Shown here piece by piece: positions 8,167-16,984 of a stretch of DNA of 64,000 nt (position 1 is its first letter; the number at the start of each line of letters is the position of its first letter). The position numbers and the translations under genes were made by a program. Below the pieces are notes generated by a model. It had not been told where the DNA came from, did no database searches, and worked only from the letters and a program-made list of their open reading frames with translations. The DNA is from Paractinoplanes deccanensis (GTDB taxonomy: Bacteria; Actinomycetota; Actinomycetes; Mycobacteriales; Micromonosporaceae): contig NZ_BOMI01000002.1 of NCBI RefSeq assembly GCF_016862115.1, forward strand, positions 124,001 to 188,000, written 5' to 3'.

Positions 8167-8877
8167 TCATATGTCAGCCTCTACGTAACCGGTGGTCATC
8201 AGGGGGACCTGGGCCACCAGCCTGCCGGACGGGTCGAGGACGCTGGTGGGGCCCCAGCCGACGCGGTCGGTGCCGCGTTCGCCGGTGACGTCGGCGGAGA
8301 TGAGCCACATGCCGGTCTCGCGGGCCCGGCCGGCTCGGATGGCGTTGTGCCGGTGCTTCCAGTGGGCGGCGGCGGGGCGGCGCATCATGTTCTGCGACAG
8401 CACCAGCAGAGCCTGGGCTCCCTGGGCGGCGACGGCGGCCGCGGCGGCGGGGAAGCGGGTGTCGTAGCAGATGTTGACGCCGAAGCGGACGCCGTCCTGG
8501 TCGAAGACGGGATAGTCGTGGCCGGGGGTGAAGATGCTCTCGCCGGGCACCAGGTGGGTCTTGCGGTACGCGCCGAGCAGGTGACCGCCGCGGACGACCA
8601 CGGCGGTGTTGTGGAAGCGGGCGCCGGAGCGTTCGAGCAGGCCGAGCACCAGGGTGGGGCGCAGCGGGGCCAGCCGCCGCAGGATCGCGGCGAAGTCCGG
8701 GGAGTCGAGGGCGAGCGCGTGGTCGCGCACGTGCTCGTCGGTGACGAGGTAGCCCTGCAGGAAGCCCTCGGGAAAGAGCAGCAGGTCGGCGCCGCAGGCG
8801 GCGAAGCCCTCGGCGCACGACAGCGCGGCCTCGACGTCGCCGAGAATCTCCGGCGTCTGACAGGCCGCGATCCGCAC
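8167..8877 (-). CDS. nitrilase-superfamily carbon-nitrogen hydrolase
   Basis: A 236-residue amidohydrolase with all three catalytic residues of the nitrilase superfamily: Glu37 in LFPEGFLQG, Lys106 in YRKTHLVPGE and Cys137 in NICYDTRFP. It should hydrolyse a small amide or nitrile; family members include omega-amidases and carbamoylases. It is slightly short for the family. The stop is TGA, and the 18 codons after it in the same frame all end in G or C and encode a Cys-rich tail before a second TGA, so an alternative, longer C-terminus or a recent nonsense change is possible. It lies 10 bases downstream of the FAD/NAD(P) gene, in the same direction. Confidence 0.88.
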   Translation of the reverse strand: MRIAACQTPEILGDVEAALSCAEGFAACGADLLLFPEGFLQGYLVTDEHVRDHALALDSPDFAAILRRLAPLRPTLVLGLLERSGARFHNTAVVVRGGHLLGAYRKTHLVPGESIFTPGHDYPVFDQDGVRFGVNICYDTRFPAAAAAVAAQGAQALLVLSQNMMRRPAAAHWKHRHNAIRAGRARETGMWLISADVTGERGTDRVGWGPTSVLDPSGRLVAQVPLMTTGYVEADI

Positions 8878-8887
8878 GCAAGGCAGC

Positions 8888-10177
8888 CTAGACCGGGACC
8901 GCCGCCGTCAGGCTGCCGGCCAGCACGCGGGCCTGGGCGCGGATCTCCGGCACGGCGGTCGTCTCCCACTGGGCGCCGCGGCGCAGCGGGCCGATCAGCC
9001 ACAGGTTGTCGCGGGCCCGGCCGTCGGCGCCGATCAGGTGGCCGGTCTGGTCGATGTCGAGGCCCAGGCCGTGCGGGCCGACGCGGGCCTGGCCGCTGTC
9101 GAGGAGGCTGCCCACGAAGGAGCCGGCGGCGGCGGGCAGGCGGCCGGGGCCGGCGCAGTTGATGACGGCGCCGAACCATTGGACGCCGGCCTCGAGCTCG
9201 ACCAGCAGGCCGCCGGCGGGTGGTGCGGTCATCGAGCGGATGCCGCCGGCGCGGACCTCGAGGCGGCCCTCGGCGCGCAGCTCGGCGACGCGGGCGCCGA
9301 CCGAGGGGGCCATGCGGTGGCGGTGACACTCCCACGGGCGGGCCAGGTGGCGCAGGAACGCGTCCTGCTCGCCGGGGGTCAGCGCGGTCCAGAGCTGGTC
9401 GAGGCGGGGGCGCAGGCCGTCGACCACGGCGCGCCAGTCGCCGGCGCGGGCGGCCTCGGCGCGGACCGCGCGGACCAGGTCGCGCAGCGTGGTGCAGTCG
9501 TCGAGGGCCGGGCCGACCGGCGGCGCCGCCACCTCGGTGTGGGTGAGGGGCAGCTGGCCGCGGCGGCTGACCGCCGTGATGGGCGCGTCGCGGTCGCGGT
9601 CGGCGGTGAGGGTGAGCGCCACGTCGATCGCCGTGAGGCCCGCGCCGACGAGCATCACCGGTACGTCCGACGGGATGGCGTCGAGCACGCCCGGCGCCCA
9701 CGGGTCGGCGATGTAGTCGGGGTGCTCGGGCCGGGCCGCCGGCTGGGCGGGCGCCGGATTGCCGGTGGCGACCACGATCTCGTCGGCGCGCACGGTCGAG
9801 CCGTCGTCGAGGGTGACGCCGCCGGAGGCGAGGCCGCGGGCGCGCGACCGCCGGACGGTGAGCCGGTCACCGTACGACGAAGCGGTCGAGGCGAAGACCG
9901 ACTCGAGGTAGCGGCCGTACTCGGCGCGCGGGCGGAACTCGTCGGGCGTGCTGCCCGCCCACCGGGTGAAGTGGCCGAGGTCGTCGGGGTCGGCGCTCAT
10001 CGCGCCGGCCCGCGAGTTGAGCAGATGCCACGGCCGGGCCGAGCCGTACGCCAGGCCGCCGCCCGGCTCGCCCGGCTCGATCAGCACCACCCGGTCGTCG
10101 CCGCCGCGCAGCAGCTCGCGGGTGGCCAGCACGCCGGCGCAACCGCCGCCGACGACCGCAACGGTCCGCTTGGACAT
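8888..10177 (-). CDS. FAD/NAD(P)-binding oxidoreductase
   Basis: A 429-residue protein. The N-terminal FAD-binding motif is VAVVGGGCAGVLATREL (residues about 5-20), followed by the GGLAYG and HLLNSRAG stretches seen in FAD-NAD(P)-binding proteins of the HI0933/DUF-type family. A second Rossmann motif (VMLVGAGLTAIDVAL) lies near residue 170. The electron donor and substrate are unknown. ATG at 10177 is chosen for its fit to the Rossmann motif; the frame is open upstream. It sits between a regulator gene and a nitrilase gene in the same direction and opposite two flavin reductase genes, which suggests a shared redox or sulfur/nitrogen-salvage role. Confidence 0.88.
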   Translation of the reverse strand: MSKRTVAVVGGGCAGVLATRELLRGGDDRVVLIEPGEPGGGLAYGSARPWHLLNSRAGAMSADPDDLGHFTRWAGSTPDEFRPRAEYGRYLESVFASTASSYGDRLTVRRSRARGLASGGVTLDDGSTVRADEIVVATGNPAPAQPAARPEHPDYIADPWAPGVLDAIPSDVPVMLVGAGLTAIDVALTLTADRDRDAPITAVSRRGQLPLTHTEVAAPPVGPALDDCTTLRDLVRAVRAEAARAGDWRAVVDGLRPRLDQLWTALTPGEQDAFLRHLARPWECHRHRMAPSVGARVAELRAEGRLEVRAGGIRSMTAPPAGGLLVELEAGVQWFGAVINCAGPGRLPAAAGSFVGSLLDSGQARVGPHGLGLDIDQTGHLIGADGRARDNLWLIGPLRRGAQWETTAVPEIRAQARVLAGSLTAAVPV

Positions 10178-10191
10178 GTGGGGAACCCCGA

Positions 10192-10707
10192 TCAGGAAGA
10201 CACGACGACAGCGGCGTCGTCGGCGAGACGATAGCCGAGGCCGTACACCGTGGTGACGACCTCGGGGTCGGAGAGCTTGGTGCGCAGCCGGCTCACGTGC
10301 ACGTCGACCGTGCGGTTGGTGGTGTGCGTGTGCCCCCACACCTGGGCGAGCAGCTGGCTGCGGCTGAACACCTGGCGCGGGTGGCTGGCGAGGAAGAGCA
10401 GCAGATCGTATTCGAGGCGGCTGAGGTCGAGCGGCTGGCCGTCGCGGGTCGCCGTGCGCGCCCGGGGATCGAGCCGCAGCTGCCCGGCCGCGCCGGCGCC
10501 GGCGGGCTCGACGGCCACCGCGACGGCCGGTCCGGCCGCGTCGACCAGGTCGCGCAGGGCGGCGAGGACCCGGTCGCGGCCGGCGCCCGCTCCCCCGGCG
10601 ATGCTGATGGTCACGGTGACGGGCGGCTCGGCGAGGTCGGGCACCGGCCGCAGGCGGGCCATGCGGGAGCGCGGGACGGGCGGGTGAGCGACGGCGAGCG
10701 CGGACAT
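10192..10707 (-). CDS. winged-helix regulator (OmpR/PhoB DNA-binding type, no receiver)
   Basis: A 171-residue protein. Residues about 80-165 form an OmpR-type winged helix: DLSRLEYDLLLFLASHPRQVFSR, then RTVDVHVSRLRTKL and the wing VYGLGYRL. The N-terminal half has no phosphorylatable receiver domain, so it is an orphan regulator. ATG at 10707 follows a perfect AGGAGG. It is the first gene of the minus-strand set with the FAD/NAD(P) gene (14 bases downstream) and diverges from the flavin reductase pair, so it may regulate both arms. Confidence 0.88.
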   Translation of the reverse strand: MSALAVAHPPVPRSRMARLRPVPDLAEPPVTVTISIAGGAGAGRDRVLAALRDLVDAAGPAVAVAVEPAGAGAAGQLRLDPRARTATRDGQPLDLSRLEYDLLLFLASHPRQVFSRSQLLAQVWGHTHTTNRTVDVHVSRLRTKLSDPEVVTTVYGLGYRLADDAAVVVSS

Positions 10708-10949
10708 GGGTCCTCCTGGGGTGCGGAGCCGGCCGGAGTGCCGGGCTAACAATACATTTCCTATCTGCTCAATAGGTTAAGACACGCGGAAGTTGTCCAA
10801 GGTCACAGGGTTGCCGAGCAGAAATCGTGAGCGTGGACATGGGCCGACTCTGCGGGCCGCAAGCCCTCCATGTCAACTATTCCCCCTAGGTTTACTAGGA
10901 TATGGGAAGCGCATTGACATCACGGTCAGCCGGGACGCACGGTGGGGCC
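10708..10949. promoter_or_regulatory. divergent regulatory region with two inverted repeats
   Basis: The region between the winged-helix gene and the flavin reductase genes is locally AT-rich. It holds two inverted repeats: CCTAT-N7-ATAGG at 10760-10776 and CCTAG-GTTTA-CTAGG at 10885-10899. Both could be operators; the first lies close to the minus-strand gene, the second faces the plus-strand genes. No gene is seen here. Confidence 0.4.
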
Positions 10950-10991
10950 ATGCGTGTCCCCCATCTCAAAGGATGGACGCGACGTTTGTGA
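10950..10991 (+). CDS. possible 13-residue leader peptide
   Basis: ATG at 10950 opens a frame MRVPHLKGWTRRL ending in TGA at 10989-10991. Its stop codon overlaps the first base of the AGGAGA ribosome site of the flavin reductase gene. Short basic leader peptides starting MR are known upstream of sulfur-assimilation and flavin genes in actinobacteria, though those typically contain Cys, which this lacks. Translation here could couple to, or block, initiation at 11002. It is short enough to be chance. Confidence 0.3.
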   Translation: MRVPHLKGWTRRL

Positions 10992-11001
10992 GGAGACCCC
11001 C

Positions 11002-11511
11002 GTGACCGTCAGTTCGCTAGTGGACGCCGAGCTCTTCCGGGCGCTGCTGCGCCGCCACGCCGCCGCCGTCGTGGTCGTCACCGCACCCGGCGCGCCCGGC
11101 CGGGCGCCCGCCGGATTCACCGCCACCTCGTTCACCTCCGTCTCCCTCGACCCGCCGCTGGTCTCGTTCTGCCTCGCGCACACCGCCTCGGCCTGGCCCG
11201 CCGTCGCCGCCGCCGACGTGGTCGCCGTGCACGTGCTCACCCAGGAGCAGGAGCAGGTGGCGCGCACCTTCTCGACGAAGAACATCGACCGCTTCGCCAC
11301 CCACGGCGCCTGGCGGCCCGGCCCAGGCGGCGTGCCCCTGCTCGACGGCGTCCTCGCCCGCATCGTCTGCCGCGTCGAACAGCGCGTCGAGGCGGGCGAC
11401 CACACCATCGTGCTGGCCACCCCCGAGCACGGCTGGCACCACGAGGACCGCAGCGCCACGCCGCTCGTCTACCACGACGGCCGCTACACCCAGCTCGGCC
11501 ACGCGGCCTGA
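11002..11511 (+). CDS. flavin reductase family protein (FMN-binding split barrel)
   Basis: A 169-residue flavin reductase-like protein: FRALLRRHAAAVVVVTAPG, then the FMN-contact region TATSFTSVSLDPPLVSFCLAHTASAWP, and a C-terminal HTIVLATPEHGWHHE strand. Such proteins reduce FMN or FAD with NAD(P)H and pass the free flavin to two-component monooxygenases. GTG at 11002 is supported by AGGAGA at 10991-10996. No monooxygenase partner lies in the window. An NADPH-dependent FMN reductase follows 30 bases later, probably co-transcribed. Confidence 0.88.
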   Translation: MTVSSLVDAELFRALLRRHAAAVVVVTAPGAPGRAPAGFTATSFTSVSLDPPLVSFCLAHTASAWPAVAAADVVAVHVLTQEQEQVARTFSTKNIDRFATHGAWRPGPGGVPLLDGVLARIVCRVEQRVEAGDHTIVLATPEHGWHHEDRSATPLVYHDGRYTQLGHAA

Positions 11512-11541
11512 GCCCGCGCACCCCGTTCACCAAGGAGAGTC

Positions 11542-12012
11542 ATGAGTCGCATCGTCGTGGTTTCCGGCAACCCCCGCGCGGGCTCGCGCACCTCGGCGCT
11601 CGCCGGCGCCGTCGGTGACGCCCTGGCGGGCGAGCCCACACCCCTCATCGAGGCCGGCGCGCTCGGCCCCGGCCTGCTCACCCCCGGCGACGAGGCGACC
11701 GCCGCCGCCCTGGAAGCCATCAAGGGCGCCGAGGTGCTGGTCATCGCCACCCCCACCTACAAGGGCAGCTACACCGGCGTGCTCAAGGTCCTGCTCGACC
11801 ATCTCCCCGCGCGAGCCCTGGCCGGCAAGCGCGCCGTACCCGTGGTCACCGCCGGCGTCGCCCCGCAGGCCGCCGCCGCCGAGGCCCTGCTCCGGCGGCT
11901 GCTCACCGAGCTCGGCGCGGACGTCGCCCCCGGCCTGCCGGTGATCGAGGCCGACCTGCCCGACGCGGCCGCGATCGCCGAGAAGTACGCAGCCGGCCAC
12001 CCCGCGGCGTGA
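11542..12012 (+). CDS. NADPH-dependent FMN reductase (SsuE/MsuE-like)
   Basis: A 156-residue flavodoxin-fold reductase. The phosphate-binding loop SGNPRAGSRTSAL (residues about 8-20) and the flavin-contact motif ATPTYKGSYTGVLKVLLDHL (about 73-92) match the SsuE/MsuE-type family that supplies reduced FMN for sulfonate-using monooxygenases. AAGGAGAG precedes ATG. Together with the upstream flavin reductase it suggests a desulfonation or other FMNH2-dependent salvage pathway whose oxygenase is encoded elsewhere. That link is inference. Confidence 0.85.
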   Translation: MSRIVVVSGNPRAGSRTSALAGAVGDALAGEPTPLIEAGALGPGLLTPGDEATAAALEAIKGAEVLVIATPTYKGSYTGVLKVLLDHLPARALAGKRAVPVVTAGVAPQAAAAEALLRRLLTELGADVAPGLPVIEADLPDAAAIAEKYAAGHPAA

Positions 12013-12311
12013 GACATCTTCAGCTTTTACTCAGCTCCGTAACAGCGCATTGAAAGCGGTCGCTTGTACCGTTGCGCTCGGTTCGCCGTACGGGCACCGC
12101 CCCGCCCACGGCGAGCCGGGCAACACACCGCACCCGGCCCCCGTCCCGCTCGTCGATGCCGTGCCCCCGGTCGTCGATCGGGACGGGCCGGCCTGCCTGA
12201 GCGCATCGCCCGGCGCAGGCGAGCTGCCGGCGTCGCGGACAAGAGCCCTCGCCGGTGGCAGATCATCACGATGCCGGACCCGTCACCTCCCGGCCCGCGC
12301 GGCCTGACAGC
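12013..12311. other. intergenic region without convincing gene
   Basis: About 300 bases separate the FMN reductase from the convergent hypothetical gene. Open frames here have poor third-position bias and no ribosome site. No strong hairpin or RNA gene was seen, only a short palindrome (AAGCGGTCGCTT) near 12053. Confidence 0.5.
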
Positions 12312-12950
12312 TCATGCGCCGAAAGGCAGCTTCACGCTCGCGGACGCGGCGGTGCCGAAGACGTTCGGGAAGAAGTCGTTCTGTCTCGTCGTCTGCTGAC
12401 GCTTCAGACGCTCGCCGGCCTCGGTGCTCTGCGCCGGAGTGAGCCCGTAGACACGGCCGGTTCGATCCGCGTCCAGCGTGGCGTCCGGTGGGATGGCGAC
12501 GGTCAGGGTCTGGGCGTCACTGGTCAGTTGCTCGCGCGGGTAATAGTCCGTGTTGCCGTCGCGCCAGTCGACCTCGACGAAGAACCAGTAGGCGCGGCCC
12601 TCAGCCGGGTCGGCCGGCGGCGTGATGTCGACCTCGACGGTCCGGTCGTCGAGTCGGCGCGTGGACAACTCGAACGAACCGGTACCGCCGGCTTCCCTCG
12701 ACGCCGTCGGCGACGTGGCGGTGGAAGCGGCGCTGCTGGAGGGCGACGCGGCAGTCGACGCCGCGCCGACGCCGGAAGCCGAGGCGGACGCCACGGGCCC
12801 AGCGACATCAGGCTGCTGCCGCCCCTGCACGTCTCCGATGTAGGCCAACAGGGCAATGACGACGCCTACGACGGCGACACCTCCGGCGAACTTCGGACTG
12901 CCCAGGAACCGCAGGCGTTCGGAAGGCACATGAGTGGCGATGATCAACAC
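12312..12950 (-). CDS. hypothetical membrane-anchored protein
   Basis: A 212-residue protein with a single membrane segment (residues about 21-40, FAGGVAVVGVVIALLAYIG). A Ser/Ala/Thr-rich linker (about 50-88) follows, then a compact domain (about 92-212) with alternating beta-strand character (SFELSTRRLDDRTVEVDITPP; YWFFVEVDWRDG). The N-terminus is cytoplasmic and the domain is probably external. GTG at 12950 is the longest start; GTG codons slightly downstream are possible. No family was recognised; the outer domain may be an immunoglobulin-like fold. Confidence 0.65.
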   Translation of the reverse strand: MLIIATHVPSERLRFLGSPKFAGGVAVVGVVIALLAYIGDVQGRQQPDVAGPVASASASGVGAASTAASPSSSAASTATSPTASREAGGTGSFELSTRRLDDRTVEVDITPPADPAEGRAYWFFVEVDWRDGNTDYYPREQLTSDAQTLTVAIPPDATLDADRTGRVYGLTPAQSTEAGERLKRQQTTRQNDFFPNVFGTAASASVKLPFGA

Positions 12951-13124
12951 CTCGTACGGGAACGATGACGTGCCGTGTGCCGACCATGCTCGCCGTGAGA
13001 AAGCCGTTCCTCATGAGTAGATCGTGCAAATAAGTCGGCCACTCGACGGATCCGGCATGGATGGTCGGATCGCCCACCATCGCCCTGTTGAACCTCCGCG
13101 ACGTCCAACCGGAGCACTCGGGCA

Positions 13125-13400
13125 GTGGAATCATCCACGGTCGTGACGCGGCAGCGGAGTCTCGCGACGATCGGCAGGTTCCTGGGTCCTTCGCCGGCGC
13201 GGGTCGATCTCGCGGTGGAGTGCCTCGAGCGGGTCGACTGCGGTCGTTACGTCCGCGAGAAGGTTCGGTACTCCGTCGGCCCGGATGACCGGGTGTCGGC
13301 CTACGTCTGCGTGCCGCACGGGCTGGACGGGCCGGCTCCGGCGGTGTTCTGCCATCACCAGCATGCCTCTCGCTTCGATCTGGGCAAGAGCGAGGTCGGG
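13125..13400 (+). pseudogene. N-terminal fragment of a dienelactone-hydrolase-like alpha/beta hydrolase
   Basis: The frame from 13125 reads as the beginning of a dienelactone-hydrolase or acetyl-xylan-esterase-like protein: a helical lead (RVDLAVECLERVDCG), then VREKVRYSVGPDDRVSAYVC, VPHGLDGPAPAVFCHHQHAS and FDLGKSEV. After KSEV at about 13393 the similarity stops: the nucleophile elbow, acid and His regions are absent, and the frame runs antisense into the subtilisin gene. About 90 of an expected 300-plus residues remain, so this is a truncated gene. The break lies within 40 bases of the 3' end of the protease gene, which suggests a deletion or rearrangement junction. Confidence 0.6.
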
Positions 13401-13435
13401 CGGCCGCGCGGGACCGGCCCTCCGCGATGCCGGTC

Positions 13436-15088
<1,653 letters not shown>

Positions 15089-15278
15089 GGCCGTGGGATC
15101 GGACGACGGCGCGCTCACTTGACGGGCGCCCGCCGATCACTCCGGTTCGGCAACGAAGAGAGGGCGCCGCAAGATCGCGGACCACTCGGTCCGTAAATGG
15201 AAATAGGGCACCCACCCCGGGCGTTGTCACCATCGCGTCTGGCGAATCGCAAGGCCGGCGCGGAAAGAGGGAGCTCCC

Positions 15279-15401
15279 ATGAAGGTCCGCAACTCGCTGC
15301 GATCGCTCAAGAGCAAGCCGGGCAGCGTGGTGACCCGCCGCCGCGGCCGCCAGGTCGTGATCAACAAGAAGAACCCGCGCTGGAACGGCCGCCAGGGCTG
15401 A
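15279..15401 (+). CDS. rpmJ: 50S ribosomal protein L36, zinc-free (C-minus) paralogue
   Basis: A 40-residue protein, [15 protein letters not shown] then [20 protein letters not shown]. It matches the second L36 type that lacks the four zinc-binding Cys/His ligands. In actinobacteria such C-minus paralogues replace the zinc form when zinc is short and are often Zur-repressed. Here it stands alone, not with other C-minus ribosomal genes. No clear Zur box was found in the upstream 160 bases. GAGGGAGCT precedes ATG. A strong terminator follows. Confidence 0.93.
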   Translation: MKVRNSLRSLKSKPGSVVTRRRGRQVVINKKNPRWNGRQG

Positions 15402-15451
15402 CCTTGCGGTGATCGGATAGCTTTGCAGCGGCCGTGCGGCCGAGCAGAGAC

Positions 15452-15487
15452 AAGGCCGGGGATCCGCCGCCACGGATCCTCGGCCTT
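15452..15487 (+). terminator. hairpin terminator after rpmJ
   Basis: A 15-base stem (AAGGCCGGGGATCCG paired with CGGATCCTCGGCCTT, one G-T wobble) around a six-base loop lies 50 bases after the rpmJ stop codon. The right arm ends in TT. This is the strongest intrinsic terminator in the window and should insulate rpmJ from the gene at 15542. Confidence 0.75.
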
Positions 15488-15541
15488 CATGCTTCGTGGC
15501 GAGCGGAGCCGTACGCGGGTGCCCCACCCGGGTAGGGGAAG

Positions 15542-16984
15542 ATGTCGCGCGTGATCACGTTTCCCGCGGACGCGTCCGGCCGTCCCAGCAGCTCCGCCTT
15601 CGGCCGGTCGGTGGTCGCGGACGCTCTGCGTGCCGTCTCCGGCGAGGCGGCCGCGGCGGCCGAAGCGGAGCCCGACTGGCGGCGCGGATACCTGACGCAT
15701 TTCCGGGCGCTGGTCGAGCTGGGCGTCTCCGGCGGCACCAACCGCGACGGCGACAGCGACAGCGGCACCAACCGCGACGGCGACAGCGACGGCGACAGCG
15801 ACAGCGCCGGCTACGCGATCGCCGCGGCCGGGCTCGACGCGGTGCACCGGCTGATGCCGGTGCCGATCGGCGAGCCCGCGCGGCCGTTCGAGACGGTGAC
15901 GGTGGAGGGCAGCGAGAAGCCGGCCCTCGACGTGTCCCTGCCCTATCGCGGCGAGCTGCTGCGCGGGGCGGCGCTCGACCGCCGGCTGGACGAGTGGGTG
16001 GCCGCGGGCGTCGTCGAGGAGTCGTGCGCGCACGCGGTGCGGGCCGTGGCGGACCACCCGGACTGGCTCGACCTGAGCGACCAGCAGCTGGTCGTGCTGG
16101 GCGCGGGCGCCGAGATGGGCCCGCTGCCGGCGGTGCTCGGCTGGGGCGCGACGGTGATCGGCGTCGACCTGCCGCGGGTGTGGGAGCGGGTGTCCGCGTC
16201 GGCGGCGCGCTCGGCGGGCCGCCTCATCGCGCCGGTCGGCGCGTCCGGCACCCCCGGCGCGGATCTGCTGGAGGACGTGGGCGCGCTGGCGCACTGGCTG
16301 GCGGACCTGCCGGCGGGGCGGATCGTGCTGGGCAACTACGGGTACGCGCCCGGCGCCGCGTACCCGAGACTGTCGGTGGCCGTCGACGCGCTCACCACGT
16401 ACCTCCAAGGGGTCCGGGACGACGTGGTGCCGGCCTTCCTCGCCACCCCGACCGACGTCTTCGCCGTGCCCGCGGCGGCGGTCGGGCAGGCGACGGCGCG
16501 CTTCCACGAGCGGTCCCGCCTGGCCCGGGTGACCGGCGCGCTCTCCGGCGGCCGGCTCCTGCGGCCGAACTACCCCGACGGCGCCGACCCGGGCATCAAC
16601 GACAGCCTCGTCCCGCAGCAGGGCCCCAACTACGCGCTCGCCAAGCGCATCCAGCGCTGGCGCGCCACCGTCGCCCGCCGGACGGGGACGGTCAGCTTCG
16701 CGGTCGCGCCTCCCACCCGTACCAGATCGGTCGTCTCCAACCGCCTGCTGGCGGCCGCGTACGCGGGCGCGCACCGCTTCGACGTCGAGGTCTTCGAGCC
16801 GGGCACCGCCAACCGCCTGATGGCCCTGCTGCTCGTGCACCAGCTGCGCAACCCGCGCCCGGCCGCCCCCGAGGCCTGGCGGGACGAGACCGTCGAGGCG
16901 GCACACGGCGGCCTCTGGCGGACCGCCTACCACCCGCGCACGGCCCTGGGCCTGGCCGCGGTGCGGGGTCTGCTGCCCGGCTAG
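15542..16984 (+). CDS. conserved protein of unknown function, Rossmann-like
   Basis: A 480-residue protein with strong coding bias. Residues about 180-210 (QLVVLGAGAEMGPLPAVLGWGATVIGVDL) look like a dinucleotide- or SAM-binding beta-alpha-beta unit. Later stretches (RFHERSRLARVTGALSGGRLLRPNY and NYALAKRIQRWRA) do not match an enzyme I can name. Residues about 64-88 are a low-complexity insertion of Asp, Ser, Gly, Thr and Asn made by a DNA tandem repeat at about 15733-15806. ATG at 15542 has GGGGAAG in front. The 3' end shares CTAG with the convergent XdhC gene. Confidence 0.75.
   Translation: MSRVITFPADASGRPSSSAFGRSVVADALRAVSGEAAAAAEAEPDWRRGYLTHFRALVELGVSGGTNRDGDSDSGTNRDGDSDGDSDSAGYAIAAAGLDAVHRLMPVPIGEPARPFETVTVEGSEKPALDVSLPYRGELLRGAALDRRLDEWVAAGVVEESCAHAVRAVADHPDWLDLSDQQLVVLGAGAEMGPLPAVLGWGATVIGVDLPRVWERVSASAARSAGRLIAPVGASGTPGADLLEDVGALAHWLADLPAGRIVLGNYGYAPGAAYPRLSVAVDALTTYLQGVRDDVVPAFLATPTDVFAVPAAAVGQATARFHERSRLARVTGALSGGRLLRPNYPDGADPGINDSLVPQQGPNYALAKRIQRWRATVARRTGTVSFAVAPPTRTRSVVSNRLLAAAYAGAHRFDVEVFEPGTANRLMALLLVHQLRNPRPAAPEAWRDETVEAAHGGLWRTAYHPRTALGLAAVRGLLPG
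15733..15806 (+). repeat. in-frame tandem repeat inside the 15542 gene
   Basis: A 30-base unit encoding about ten residues (GTNRDGDSDS) occurs twice, followed by extra GGCGACAGCGAC units. The length is a multiple of three, so copy changes would keep the frame. Confidence 0.75.

Noticed and set aside
12050..12307. Small protein gene between the FMN reductase and the anchored protein
   Set aside because: Mixed codon bias, no ribosome site, and overlapping frames equally good.
15119..15278. Zur box upstream of rpmJ
   Set aside because: AAATGGAAATA is the only AT-rich run and it is not palindromic.
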